A stretch of 34,016 bases of DNA from Bifiguratus adelaidae. Lineage: Eukaryota > Mucoromycota > Endogonomycetes > Endogonales. The DNA is taken from the NCBI GenBank assembly GCA_002261195.1, contig MVBO01000107.1, positions 16,184 through 50,199 on the forward strand, in the 5' to 3' direction. Shown here piece by piece: positions 22,007-33,500 of this stretch. Every line of letters begins with the position of its first letter. Within the stretch, counting starts at the first letter, position 1. The translations under genes and the position numbers were made by a program. The notes below the pieces were generated by a model, which ran no database searches, was not told the origin of the DNA, and worked only from the letters and a program-made list of their open reading frames with translations.

Positions 22007-22078
22007 TTCCCCCACGGGGAATCGAACCCCGGTCGCGTCGGTGAGAGCGACGAATCATAGCCACTAGACCATGGAGGA
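22007..22078 (-). tRNA. tRNA-Glu (anticodon CTC)
   Basis: The minus strand folds into a 72-base cloverleaf without an intron. The acceptor arms TCCTCCA and TGGGGGA pair with one G-U. The anticodon stem CGTCG/CGACG encloses the loop CTCTCAC with anticodon CTC. The T arm CCGGG-GTTCGAT-TCCCCG contains the B box. The D arm region GTCTAGTGGCTATGAT resembles yeast tRNA-Glu. CCA is not encoded. Confidence 0.95.
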
Positions 22079-22663
22079 CTTGGTTAAAACTAAATTGGGC
22101 ATATTTGATATCATGTCATTCTGGTTGCTTGGAACCCTAACCCTGATGCGTTTCGGGGGTCCATCGCCGTTGGAGATCTAGGGGCTTTGTCTGCATGTTT
22201 TTTTTTGCGTCCTCAGTATGCGAGCATTCAGGGCCACCCTGGACCCTTTGTGGATATGCAACATGTACCTTGAAAGACGTTGAGGTATATTTAACATGTT
22301 TGTATCCTTCTTCTGCCAGCTATTGTCGCCCAGTGCATAGTCTTTGCGATTGTTTTTATGCTCCAAACCAGGCATTCCCTTTTAGTCTTGTCTTCGTCAT
22401 CCTTTCCATGTTTGAGAACCCTTTGGGTCATTGCGTGGAATGTTTTGTGCAATCATTAGCACCAAAGCTATTGTCTGTATCCAATAACGCCTGTGCCCAT
22501 GGCAGATTGTGTCAACCATCCTCAAGTAGCATCCCCTCTTGCACTTGTCACTTGTCACTGCGCATAATCACACCATTTGACAAAATAATGAAAATGGCTG
22601 TGCGTTCTTCCAAATAGAAATTCATTCCTCCTTGGCATTCCCGAACGGCTTGAGCAATGTCCC
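22079..22663. other. Intergenic region between tRNA-Glu and the Zn2Cys6 gene
   Basis: These 585 bases hold a telomere-like motif at 22133..22144, a run of nine T at 22198..22206 and no convincing coding frame. The plus-strand frame 22195..22617 lacks any domain. The promoter of the Zn2Cys6 gene must be here. Confidence 0.5.
22133..22144. promoter_or_regulatory. Telo-box-like motif AACCCTAACCCT
   Basis: Two tandem CCCTAA-type units (AGGGTTAGGGTT on the minus strand) lie 55 bp upstream of the tRNA gene. In other fungi Tbf1-type Myb proteins bind such motifs inside chromosomes. A chance occurrence cannot be excluded. Confidence 0.4.
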
Positions 22664-25278
22664 ATGTCGGGTGAACCACAAGGATCGTCGAGTGTGGCTC
22701 CTCGCATCACAAGGGCTCACAGAAGAGGTACAGGTGGTACAGCAGGGCTTTACGAAGAGGATCCTCCCGCGGACAATGCCGAGACATTGAAGCAATCCAA
22801 GGTTGTTCTGAGCTGTCTTCGTTGCCGAACGAAGAAGGCAAAGTAAGCGTCATGTCATTGGTTGGTTGGGCAACGATTGACTCTAGTCACGCTCTCAGGT
22901 GTAGTCACGAAATGCCTGCTTGCTCTCGCTGCGTCAAGGGAAATTACGACTGGTAAGTGTGAAACCGGAAAAGATCTCTTTGGCGCGATTGAGACTTACA
23001 GCCTTATTGTAGCATATACCCTACAGTTCCGCCGAAACTGAGTGAGCTTAGTACGTCCATTAATCTCGCGAAGGCAGCATTGACTACCTTGGAGGCGCGA
23101 ATTGCCGCCATTGAAGCGCGCAACGCGACAAAACAGGGCTTAGACTCCAGTGAAGCCGATCAAGACAAAGTTCATAGCGCACACAGTAACCTTTCCGGTG
23201 GTACGCTGTTAGACAGTCAAGAGTCTACGCATAGCTCCTCTCGTCTCTCGTGCAATGGATCCTTGCAAGGTTTAGAGGGGGAACTCATGACAAATGATCC
23301 ATATCACAGAGCGCGCCATCACTCTTCGCAACCATCTCTGCCTTCTGTTCATGTACACGATAGGGCAAGGAAATCGGCAGACCGATCTCATGAAACGTCT
23401 TCATCGGAGGGAGGCAAAATGACGGCAAACGATGCGACTGTATTCAAGATGCGAAGAGAAAAGCACGCTGGACTGACTTTACCTTGGGCTGTGCACAGCA
23501 CTGGCAAGGGTCTGACCATTGAGACAAGTGTGCAAAACATGTCTGATCTCAGCTCAATCATTTACCAGCTACGAAATCAATTGCGCTCCAAACTAGACGT
23601 CCATGACAGTGATGGTGATGCCGACGCAACGGCGTTTGACGATGAAGAGAGCGCAAATTCGGGCAAGAGCTCGCTAATAGGAGACCTTCCGACGCAAGAA
23701 CAATTAAAGTCCGAAATCGCTTCGTGCGTTGAATCCGACAATATCACCATGAATCCCGCCACATCACCGCATCAGTATTGGACCGATCACGATGTTCCTA
23801 ACGACTCTCACAACTTGTCCATTACATCCATCATCACGGACATTCTCATCGACAGTTTCTTTAATCATCCCTGCTGCTATGCGCCATTACCAGTTTTGGA
23901 CAAACCATCCTTTATATCTCGATACCACTCCAATGACGACCAAATTTGTCCGCACCAAATGTTAATATACGGCATTTGCGCACCTGCAGCTATTTACTCT
24001 GCTCGGAGGCATCCGACGTCATCACTTTTACCACAGGTTGACGATAGCAAGGCCTCGATCGAATTGGCAAATGCGTTTTACCACGCGGGCATTCAGCTAT
24101 TGGACAACGCATTCGATGATTCTCACATTGACGTTATACTGAGCATCTTTTACTTGGGGTTCTTCCACAACAATATTCATTCTGCACCCTATGTCTGGAC
24201 AGTACGCATGACGCTTGCCGTAAGAATGGCGTTTGATCTCAATCTGCACTCTGAAAGCAAATATGCCGAGAACTACCTCGATCCTGAAGCAAATATGCAG
24301 GCGCGACGACTCTTTTGGGCCATTTACGATCACTCACTTTGGGTGGCCATTTCAACGGGTGGCAAAAGCGTTATCCCCCGACATAGTGTGACTGTAGAGC
24401 TGCCATACCCGCGTCATCCCGTGGATATCATGCACTTTGATCCTGTCGACGATCAAGAGACAATCCTGAATCAAAAGGTTCGACTGACACGTCTTTTCTT
24501 TTACCATCATATCCGCCTCATGTGCATCTACGAGGATCTTCAAGCAGCGCGCTTGGAGCATGACGCATCGGCCAAGACGACCGAACAACTTCATTCCAGC
24601 TTGGACGAATGGTTCGAAGCATTGCCGGCATGTTTTCAGACAACTGATCGGAAAGACATGTCGCACTTTCATCTTACCTTAACGGTCTGGCTACACGTAC
24701 ATCATCATTTAGCCTTTGTGTGGCTTTACCAGCATTATTTGTTAGACACTAGCAACGAGAACCGGGATTTACATCAGCTGGCGCTGGCGACGGCGGTCTG
24801 GGCCGCACAAGGGATTGTGGGGAAGACAGCCAACCTTGTGCAGACCGGATCCGATTGCCACTATAGTATTCACGCTGTCATTTTCGCGAGCTGGGTGTTT
24901 GAGAAACTCATTCGTGGTATCCGTCAAGGCATTCTCCATGATGGCGATCTTGCTTCGCCTCCCCGATCTCCTGCTTGGAAAGATAGGGAGCGGAGCCGAA
25001 CGAGCTCACCATCTCTTCGATCCCCATCCAATTCACCTTTCACACCACTCCGCCTCGATGCAAATCACTTCAAGAAGGTAGCCATCAAATCAATTCAAGC
25101 GAATATTTGGACTGTCGAGCATGCTCACTCTACCATGGACGGTTGGAGCCTCTATGTCAACTTTTTGCACATGTTACAGGATCGTGCAGACAAGCTGCTT
25201 AAAGGCGAAACATCCGACATTAGTCAGAGAGGATGGGATGCATGCTATACTGGCTTACAAGATATGGGAATTGCCTGA
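22664..25278 (+). CDS. Zn2Cys6 transcription factor with fungal-specific middle domain
   Basis: Three exons (22664..22842, 22899..22952, 23013..25278) encode 832 residues. Splicing builds the zinc cluster at about residues 50-80: CLRCRTKKAKC, SHEMPA, CSRC, VKGNYD, C. The spacing is C-X2-C-X6-C-X6-C-X2-C-X6-C, exact for the binuclear class. Introns fall inside the cluster, between the third and fourth and before the sixth cysteine region. A short coiled coil (LAKAALTTLEARIAAIEARN) follows. The fungal transcription factor domain occupies about 320-600, with RRLFWAIYDHSLWVAISTGG as its signature. The protein should bind CGG-type half sites as a dimer in the nucleus. No close named relative was recognised. 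The next gene on the same strand starts 208 bp downstream. Confidence 0.9.
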
Positions 25279-25446
25279 TTGTACATATTTAAAGAGTGTT
25301 CTTTGTGTTCGTAAAGGCAACCAATCCCATTGTTTGGTTTCATTTCCTTTTTAGTCCATCACGCCATGCTTGTGCGCGGGGGAGAAGCGGTGTCGCAATT
25401 ATGGCGCGAGATTGTGGGAAGCTTTTGAAGGCTTGACTGGAAGCCA

Positions 25447-25454
25447 TATATAAG
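25447..25454 (+). promoter_or_regulatory. TATA box of the dioxygenase gene
   Basis: TATATAAG lies 33 bp before the ATG at 25487. It is a good match to the TATA consensus, which suggests a regulated promoter and a very short leader. Confidence 0.6.
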
Positions 25455-25486
25455 CAGAACAATGAACACTGAAGGATCATCTCGAC

Positions 25487-26716
25487 ATGCCTGCTGAAGT
25501 GTTACCACAACAAGATCAATCATGGCGATTTTTCGACGTTCATGCCGAGAACGCACCGACGTCTGAAGCCTTTCCAGCCAAAATAGAGGGTCCTTCCGTT
25601 TGGTATGGACCTGACCTCGCAGCGAACCCCGATCGATGGCTGACGCGTTTCATGCCCGAGCAATTGGAGGAAATTGAAGGGGCCTTGAAGGTGTACAAGG
25701 CCAGTGGCGAACCGCTTATTAAAATCACCAGGGAGCTCTTTCCATTGCCGACGGTATCAAAGCTCTTGGGGGAGCATAAGGATGAGCTTTTGAATGGACA
25801 AGGTGTCACTTTGTTGCGTGGTTTGCCTATTCACAAGTACACGAGAGAGGATCAGATTGCCATCTTTATGGGACTTGGTTCCTATCTCGGTCACCGTATA
25901 CCGCAAAACGGTAAAGGCCACGGTGAGTGTTCATGAGGTATTCAGCTCATCAATGGTTGATTCATATCATTCCTACAGTTCTAGGCCATGTCAAAGACCT
26001 CACCAATACACAATTCGAAGGCAAATATAATCCCGAGGATCCTACGACACGCATCTACGCCACGCGCAAAGCTCAGGTACGGCATGCAAACTCTTGTCCC
26101 CAAAATATGCGCTAACCACTCTTTTTAATAGCCTTTCCATGTGGATGGTACCGATATTGTCGGTTTGCTTTGCCTTCAAGTCGCACAGGAAGGAGGCGAA
26201 AGCTCCGTAATCTCGTCCCATACCGTGTACAACGAGCTCAATGCCACCCGACCCGATCTCGCCGACGAGCTCAAGAAAGCTTGGTTCTGGGACCGAAAGA
26301 ATGAGCACCCGCCTGATCAACCTGGCTATATCCAAGCGCCAATTCTCGTCTACCACAAGGGCCATCTGATCACGTTCTTTAGTCCCCACTTTCTCGAGAC
26401 CATCGATCGGTTCCCAGAGTTGCCTCCCTTGACCGATAAGCAGCGGGAGGCGCTCAAGTATATGCAAGATCTGGCGAAGAAACATGCTCTCAACATGTGG
26501 TTAGAGCCCGGTGACATTCAATGGGTCCATAACCACCAGATCCTTCATGCCCGAGGCGAGTATACGGACAGTGAAGCCAAACGGCGTCATCTGTTGCGAT
26601 TGTGGTTGCGTGTGGATGAGGGTGGATGGGAAAAACCATTTGGCGACAAGAATAGCAAAATCACTACTGATTACAACAAGCTATCTGCTGATAGGGTTCC
26701 GTTGGAAGCTGAATGA
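25487..26716 (+). CDS. TauD/TfdA-family Fe(II)/2-oxoglutarate dioxygenase
   Basis: Three exons (25487..25922, 25979..26076, 26132..26716) encode 372 residues. The iron ligands are visible as H-x-D in PFHVDGTDIVGLLCLQ. The distal His is in HNHQILHARGEY. The 2-oxoglutarate-binding Arg is in RRHLLRLWLRV. Upstream blocks SVWYGPDL, GVTLLRGLPI and GLGSYLGHRIPQN fit the fungal branch of this family. These enzymes hydroxylate small acids, amines or sulfonates; the substrate is unknown here. The gene lies between a Zn2Cys6 regulator and a convergent CoA-transferase (82 bp apart). The second intron has a clear GCTAAC branch site. No secretion or targeting signal is seen, so a cytosolic location is likely. 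Confidence 0.88.
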
Positions 26717-26798
26717 CAGCGTGATGGCAAATCACAGTCTATTTGAAATGAAAGGAAAACCATGAATCAGTCCCTATATTGGTCTGTTGGTTTCAGTC

Positions 26799-28241
26799 TT
26801 ATTTGTCTTTTGTGTCAAAGGTCCTCCTACCAATAACGCCGTCTTGTTGCAAAGCCGCGATCTTATCCGCGGACATGCCCAACACATTGGAGAGAACCTC
26901 GTGCGTATGCGTTCCCAAATCCGGCGCAGGCCACATGGTCTCTCCAGGGGTATCGGTGAGCATTGGACTCATACCGGGCATCTTGAGCTTATATTCCACA
27001 CCATTGGCCTTCTTGACATCGATTTCCTCGACCATTCCGCGTGCTTGAGTATGTTCATCTTCCACAATGTCCTTGGCATCGTATATCTTGCCAGATGGTA
27101 CGGATGCCGCGTCCAGCGCTGCTAGCACTTCGGTGACTGTATGTTGGCTTGTCCAGTCAGCTAAGGGCGAGACATATTAGTTTCTCTGATGATAAAAGGT
27201 GCGGAAATCTTACAAATGGCGCCGTCAATTTCAGGTTGATGTTTCACGCGATGAGCATTCGTTTCGTACTTTTCCGTGGCCTGCACGTACCAACAAGGGT
27301 CAGCAACATCACCATCCACAAAACCCAACGCGTACCAAATCCTCCCTTCCAATGACCTTCATGAGACGCTTGTAGATGGAATCGCCATTCCCGCCAATAA
27401 TGACATGCTTGCCCTCTTTTGTGGGGTACGTGTTGGTAGGGACGATGCCGGTAACCGTCGTGCCGGAAGGCTGGCGAATCTCCTTGAACCTATCGTACTC
27501 TGGAATGATGCCTTCCATCATGTTCAGTACGCTCTCGTAAATCGCAACATCAACGACCTGTCCCGTGCCTGATGGTCCATTGCGCATGCGTCCCAAGAGC
27601 GCTAGGGTCACTCCCAGCGCTGCGTGCACTCCAGCCAGCGAGTCACCGAGCGAGATGTTGGGCCGTATAGGTGGCTTGCCTGGATCACCATTCACAAATC
27701 GAAAGCCTCCCATGCCTTCACATACTGATGCATATCCAGGTCGCTTCGCATAAGGTCCCGTTTGACCATAGCCAGAGATACGAGTGTAGATCAGATCTGG
27801 ATTTGATGTCTTGAACGCCTCGGGACCGAGTCCCCACTTTTCCATCGTTCCGGGTCGAAAGTTCTCCACAATAACATCAGATTGATCGGCTAACTTCTTG
27901 ACAATGCTCCGTCCACCCTCACTCCGCAGATCCACTGCCACGCTCTTCTTGTTCCGTCCGAGACTCAAGAACCACGGACTCTGTCCGTCCGCGTCAAGGT
28001 GTCTCCAGGTACGAATGGGGTCTCCACCCTTGGGAGGTTCAATCTTGATCACTTCAGCGCCGAAGTAGCCGAGTATCGTCCCACAGAACGGACCCGCAAT
28101 AAGTTGCCCGACTTCCAGTACCCGCACGCCTTCCAGTGGCTTCATTTTGCTTGCAACGCCAGTAGAGAGCCTTCGGTGAAGCAGGGACTTGGTATGCTGC
28201 GAGATTAAGGCGCTTGTGGTGGGATGAAGCGACAACAACAT
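26799..28241 (-). CDS. SUGCT: Class III CoA-transferase, SUGCT-type (succinyl-CoA:glutarate CoA-transferase)
   Basis: Three exons (28241..27336, 27280..27214, 27160..26799) encode 444 residues, almost the length of human SUGCT. The first 30 residues are Ser/Arg-rich without acidic residues, as in a mitochondrial presequence. The CaiB/BaiF fold is shown by PLEGVRVLEVGQLIAGPFCG, GAEVIKIEPPKGGDP, NKKSVAVDLRSEGG, ENFRPGTMEKWGLGP, TRISGYGQTGPYAKRPGYA and the C-terminal block ALDAASVPSGKIYDAKDI. The catalytic Asp of the family fits the ISLGDSLAG segment. SUGCT moves CoA from succinyl-CoA to glutarate in mitochondria, after lysine and tryptophan breakdown. Other dicarboxylates are possible substrates. 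It shares a 133-bp promoter region with the divergent CUE2-like gene. Confidence 0.87.
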
Positions 28242-28374
28242 GGTATGAACGTCAATGCAAGCTTGGAAAGCACAACCTTCTTATACTCGAGCAACCCCGC
28301 ACAGCTCCCCATTTGGGTCATTCATCCGTTGCAACTCTGCGCTCATGGAACCGTGAGGTAACATTTTCCACCGC
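28242..28374. promoter_or_regulatory. Divergent promoter of the SUGCT and CUE2-like genes
   Basis: Only 133 bases separate the two start codons, so the 5' leaders must be short or overlap. No TATA box is evident. Confidence 0.55.
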
Positions 28375-30314
28375 ATGGCTTCTCGGTTACAAGATCCGCA
28401 TATGCGGATAGCGCGGGGTCGAAAGAAGGAGATGCGAGATCGAGTTGCCGTGGAAAAGGAACTAGACAAGGAGAAGCTGCTTGTGAGTGATGAGGTGTTT
28501 TCTTAAGGTCGACAAAACGCTGACGACTTGCTGGATATCTAGTCCATCTTTTCGCCTCCCTTGGCGTCTGAGTTGGTATTGGCGATATGGAGTGATACAG
28601 AGAACTTTTCTCAAGCAGCTGCCATGCTCAAAGTATTAGCGGCCGAGACCGCCGATGAAAATCAAGCCTCTTTGCAACCCACATCTGATACTTCGGATCA
28701 TTACAGCCACGGACAAGATTCAGTGGGAGCAAATGATCAACAGGATGTATTGACAGGACATATGAAGGACCTGGAGATCATAGATACACCTCGCATGCCT
28801 GGTTCCTTTGCACACACCAATGATGACGATCGGCCATTACAAACCAGCGCAAAGACAGAGCGCAAGCAAGCATCACCACGATCAACTAGCCCTCCACCCA
28901 ATGACCAAAAGCCCATCGACTTTTTAAAGACGTGCTTCCCGAATGTTCCGGAAACGGCCCTCCAAGAGGCCGTATCCAGATACCAGAACGACATTAGCAA
29001 ATGTATGGACATCATCCTAGAGAAGATTGCAGAACAAGATGAGATAACGGAGGACTCGCCGGACAATCCTAATGATTTGGCAAAGATAGCCGTCAAAGAC
29101 GCGGACGCTAGGGAGCAAAACGACGCTGTGTACTTGAATGGGACGAAAAGTTCAAAGCAGCAGAGAAAAAAGGATCAGAAGATCAAGAAACAGGTGCTTT
29201 GGAACGCTGGCGGCGTGCATCTTCCTCATAATACCGCAGCACCGACAGATGAGGGTATCATCGCTAATCCTCACAAAAATCAATGGCAGCAATTTGATAC
29301 CATTATTGACCGCCTCTGTGTTCGATTCCCCAAAGTTGAGCGTCCGGTCATCACAGCGCTCGTACACAAATACAATGGAGATATCCATGCCTGCGTCAAT
29401 GAGCTGGCGCGACAAACCACGATCGATCCGGCAGCGTACGTGGACGACTGGCAAAGTTTAAAACGGTTCGATGGCAACCTTGCACGCCTCATGAGTGTCT
29501 TTCCAGATACACCTCAACATAAACTCAAAAACGTCTTGGTGGCCGCCGAACTCGAAGCCGACAATAAGCACTGGGACGATGAACAGTTGCTTGAACACGC
29601 CATCACCGTTCAGCTGCAAGATACCCCAGACATACCTTACTTTGAGTCACCGTACAGCGAGCTGGACGGCCAATTGTTAAGGGAAGCACGATCCACAGCA
29701 GGAGGCCCAGAAACTGTCCGCCTGGTGCCCGAATATCTCCTCTTGGATAATCTAGGATCCTATGTGGATGACGATCCTTACGATTGCCGACATCGCGCCA
29801 GCGAACTGATTCACAAACGAAACAAATTGTATCGAAAGGCTGCGGAAGCGTGGCAAAAAGCCCGAGGCAAACGGTCAGGTCAACGCGGTGTCGCCTTTTA
29901 TTACTCGATGGAAGGCCGACAATACGATGAACAAATCAAAGAACTTAATATGCGTGCTGCGCGGGCTTTTGTACGAGAATCGCGGATTCGATCAAAGGAC
30001 GATTGTCTTTTGGATTTGCATGGCTTGACGGTTCACGAATCCATGGTTGTCGTCAAGGAAGGAGTTACGCAATGGTGGAGTCGTAGTTCGTTGCGAGGTA
30101 GGTGGACACAGGCCAACCGCCATCTCGCTAACATTCTGTAATGATAGGGCGTTCTGCAGCTCGACCTTTAGTTATCATTACGGGCATCGGTAGACACTCA
30201 CCTCAACATACGTCACGCATTCATCCTGTTGTCGTCAAGTACCTTGTCCGTGAAGGCTGGAGAATCAATATACAGAATAGAGGGCAGGTCGTGGTGACTG
30301 GCCTCGTCCGATAG
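28375..30314 (+). CDS. CUE2: Cue2-like CUE/DUF1771/SMR endonuclease
   Basis: Three exons (28375..28482, 28543..30097, 30148..30314) encode 609 residues. Three CUE/UBA-like helical blocks are visible: FLKTCFPNVPETALQEAVSR, LCVRFPKVERPVITALVHKY and LARLMSVFPDTPQHKLKNVL. DUF1771 follows (DCRHRASELIHKRNKLYRKA and onward), then a C-terminal SMR domain with LDLHGLTVHES and ITGIGRHSP. The D-x-H pair and the G-x-G-R-H segment are the SMR active-site elements. The last intron interrupts the SMR domain, and exon 3 completes it. This order matches yeast Cue2 and animal N4BP2, which cleave mRNA at collided ribosomes (no-go decay). The ATG at 28402 is an alternative start; an in-frame stop lies at 28354. 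Confidence 0.83.
28394..28409. promoter_or_regulatory. Perfect 16-bp palindrome with everted CCG/CGG triplets
   Basis: ATCCGCATATGCGGAT is its own reverse complement and contains CCG-N6-CGG, the kind of spaced triplet pair that Zn2Cys6 dimers bind. It overlaps the alternative start codon at 28402. It is coding if translation begins at 28375, so regulatory function is only a possibility. Confidence 0.35.
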
Positions 30315-30552
30315 GCGCTTGACTGACGGGCTGTCGCCACCTTGCAGATATAGCATATTTATCGCATGTCGCAGAGAAAACGATCGGCGTGAACTGCATA
30401 ATAGAGATGATGGCCTGGCGGACTTTTGTCGCTCATATAGTACCAGTAATTTTCCAGTTCCAAGATGCATCGATGCAAGAGAACCGCACTCGGACATGAT
30501 CGTGTAGAAAGACTGATGGATTCCAAAGTGTTATTCTACAGATAAAGGGACT

Positions 30553-33500
30553 CTAGGTTCTATTTTTGCGAGCAATGATGGCTTTTGGTTTGTCATCGGC
30601 AAACAATGCTTTTGTCACGAGCTCAATGCCATAGGCCAATCCAAAATCAAGCATCATGGTCCAGATGAGCTTTTGCTTGAAGGGTTCAGGGAAAGCAACA
30701 AGTTTCAATCCTTCGTTGAACTCTGGGAACATTTCTGTTGCAGCAACGAAGGCGATGGCTCCGACGCTGACAATACCATAGTACAGAGTCTTGTTATCTT
30801 GTAGTCGCTCGCGAAAAGGCGCGCCCTGATAATTGATGGCAAATGTAGATACTTCCATTGACAATTTAACGAGATAAACGGCGCTGTTGAGCAGGGTGGG
30901 TTCAAATTCTCCTTCCAAATCAACGTCCTTAGGACTGAATGCAAGGGTCAGTCATGCCGTCTGCAGAACGATGCCATTGACTTACATTTCCCATTTCTTT
31001 GCCAATGCATTAATATATACTAGTGAGATAATGTGCACCGCGAACTGTCCCAACACAGACAACACAATGTAAGCATTGAAAATGTTGGATTGGGGACGTT
31101 CTTTAGAGAGCTTTTCAATGGGCTGCGAAAAGAAACATAAGTCATTTAACCTATAATGAGGAGCATCAGATGAAACATACCTTGGCTCTAGACAGGCACA
31201 AGAAACAAACGGTCATCAACATGCCGGAGATGGTTACTTGCCAATCGCCAAATTTGATGCCGTCGAGGTACAAGACGCTCAAAGTATACGCCGATATAAG
31301 ACAGTTCATGGCCAAGATCTTGTACATTTGAATGGTAGCCACAAGTGTGCAACGACCTTGACGAATGATGTTGTTGACTGCAAGGAGTATCGCTTAGTCA
31401 GCCTGCAGTGGATTTACCGTATAAAACCTACCTGCTACGACGTTGGACAACTTGGAAGTGAAAGGAGCCGCCACAGAGGCATCGCCGAATTTGATGGTGG
31501 GAGGTTCTTCCATATCCATGTCCTCCATGAGCTTACTAGCCATATTTTCCAATTGCTTCTTCTTTTCCAATGCCTTCTTTTGTTGAGGAGTCATGGCTTG
31601 TTCACGGGCCTGAGCAGCAGGATCGGGTTGATATTCAGGATACAAATGCGCGATGGCTGGTGGTGGTGGTGGGATAGGCATGTTGAATCGAACAGACACC
31701 TTCTTTTGATTTTCGTACATGTCCTTCATACGGTCAATACGTTGGCGCTCCGCAATCTTCTTGAGATCTTCCGGAGTACCGTCCAACAAGGCAACACCGA
31801 CATGAGCTTGCTTCAAAGCACCAACATCGTTCGTTCCGTCACCGGCCATCAAGGTAGTGTATCCCAAGTTTTTCAAGGACGTTAGAATAAATTCCTTTTG
31901 CGAAGGTGAAACACGCGCGTAAACCCAAGTGTGTTCGAGAATGTCCTTCATGGAAGGCTTATCCATGAATTGCGACATAGCAGGACCAGTGATACAGACA
32001 TCGTACTCGGCCAAGACATTGGGATCGATGGGCAACGAAGGATCGACGTCGATGACTTTTCTTTCGTCAATGGATCTGAAGGTCAAATCAGTGTCGCCTT
32101 TGCCTCCCTCGCGAACATCCAAGATCAAGACATCTCGCTCGATAATGTCAACCTCCTTGGCCACATGGCAAGCCGTTAGCGGATTGTCTCCGGTGATCAT
32201 GACACAACGGTGAGAAGAGTCATGAAGTTCCTGAAGACTTGAGATGGCGTCCTCTTTCAATGGGCAGGTAAAGATCAAGAAACCAGCGAAGATGAGATCA
32301 CTCTCAACGTCCTCCCGAGGGATGTGGTTGATCTGATCCATAGTAAGACCGTCCTTCATGTACTTATAGCCGAGAGCCAGAACACGCGAACCTCTGCGAG
32401 TGAAGAACTTGTAGGTTTCTTCATAGTCTTGAGGCAATTTGGTGTACATGTTCTTCAAAGTTTCGGGAGCACCCTTGACCGACACAAATGTCTTGGTACC
32501 GCCCAGACCTGGGTGAGTCAGATAGGAAATGGACGATTGACGCTTGAGGGCAGACGAAAATTGATACCGACGCTTGATGGCTAGATTCTGCCTCTCTTTG
32601 GACTCTTTGGGAGTGACGACATCATTCTTGCCTAGGGTCCATTGAAGGGCTTGCAAGGTGGTCTTCTCCATTGGATCACCGACCACACCGTCTTCGAGCA
32701 GCACAAGCGCGTGAGCAGAGGCAAGAACCCAGGTGGTTTCATTGCTAGCTTCGGTACATTGAATGAGCTCTGACTTATCGGCGCCTTCCCTAATACATCA
32801 TGGTCGCGTCAAGTCAGGGCTACACAGCCATCCCATGGCACTTACTTTACACCAGCCAAACCCTCAACCACCAAATCTTCGCCAGTCAAGGTTCCAGTCT
32901 TGTCGAAGCAACAAAAGTCGACTTTGCCAGCGAAAGGAATACGGAAAGGTTCGGTGCAAAAGATGGCTAAAGCAGTAAAATATTAGCGAGTGCGATTCCA
33001 TGTAATCCATATCTTACCAAAGCGAGAAAGCGCAACCAGACTGGTATTGACAGCCAAACTCAACTCCATAGGCAATTCGGGAGGAACAACACTTGTGATG
33101 ATGAGCACGCAGTCCAACAAGAGCTTGCTACGCTTGCGATCGTTCTTGACACCTTCTTGCCACACATAGACTGAGGCAGCAATGGCGAAGACCAGGAGGA
33201 AGAGGATGAAGAGCAACGCTTCGAGATTGTTTGCTGTCACACGTTCGGTGGAATAAATCATGGTACGGACAAGTTTACCCTGAGAAGTGCCGAACCCGGT
33301 GCGAACCACTTGAGCGATGCATCCATGATCGGGAGCTAAACAATATGGTCCATAAGATATTATTTGAGCGACGATCATGCCTACTACTTACGGGTCATGT
33401 TGGAATTGACAGTTGGAGAGGTCACTTGAAGCACCTTGGTACCTCCGTACAAGACATTCATCTTATCCAGACCGGTAAGATCCAATTCATCGTCACCATT

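Noticed and set aside
22198-22206. Run of nine T that could end a Pol III transcript on the plus strand
   Set aside because: No A box or B box and no foldable RNA was found upstream of it on that strand.
22195-22617. Plus-strand open frame of 140 codons upstream of the Zn2Cys6 gene
   Set aside because: It begins in a T-run, is Cys/Phe/Ser-rich without any motif, and looks like a chance frame in pyrimidine-rich promoter DNA.
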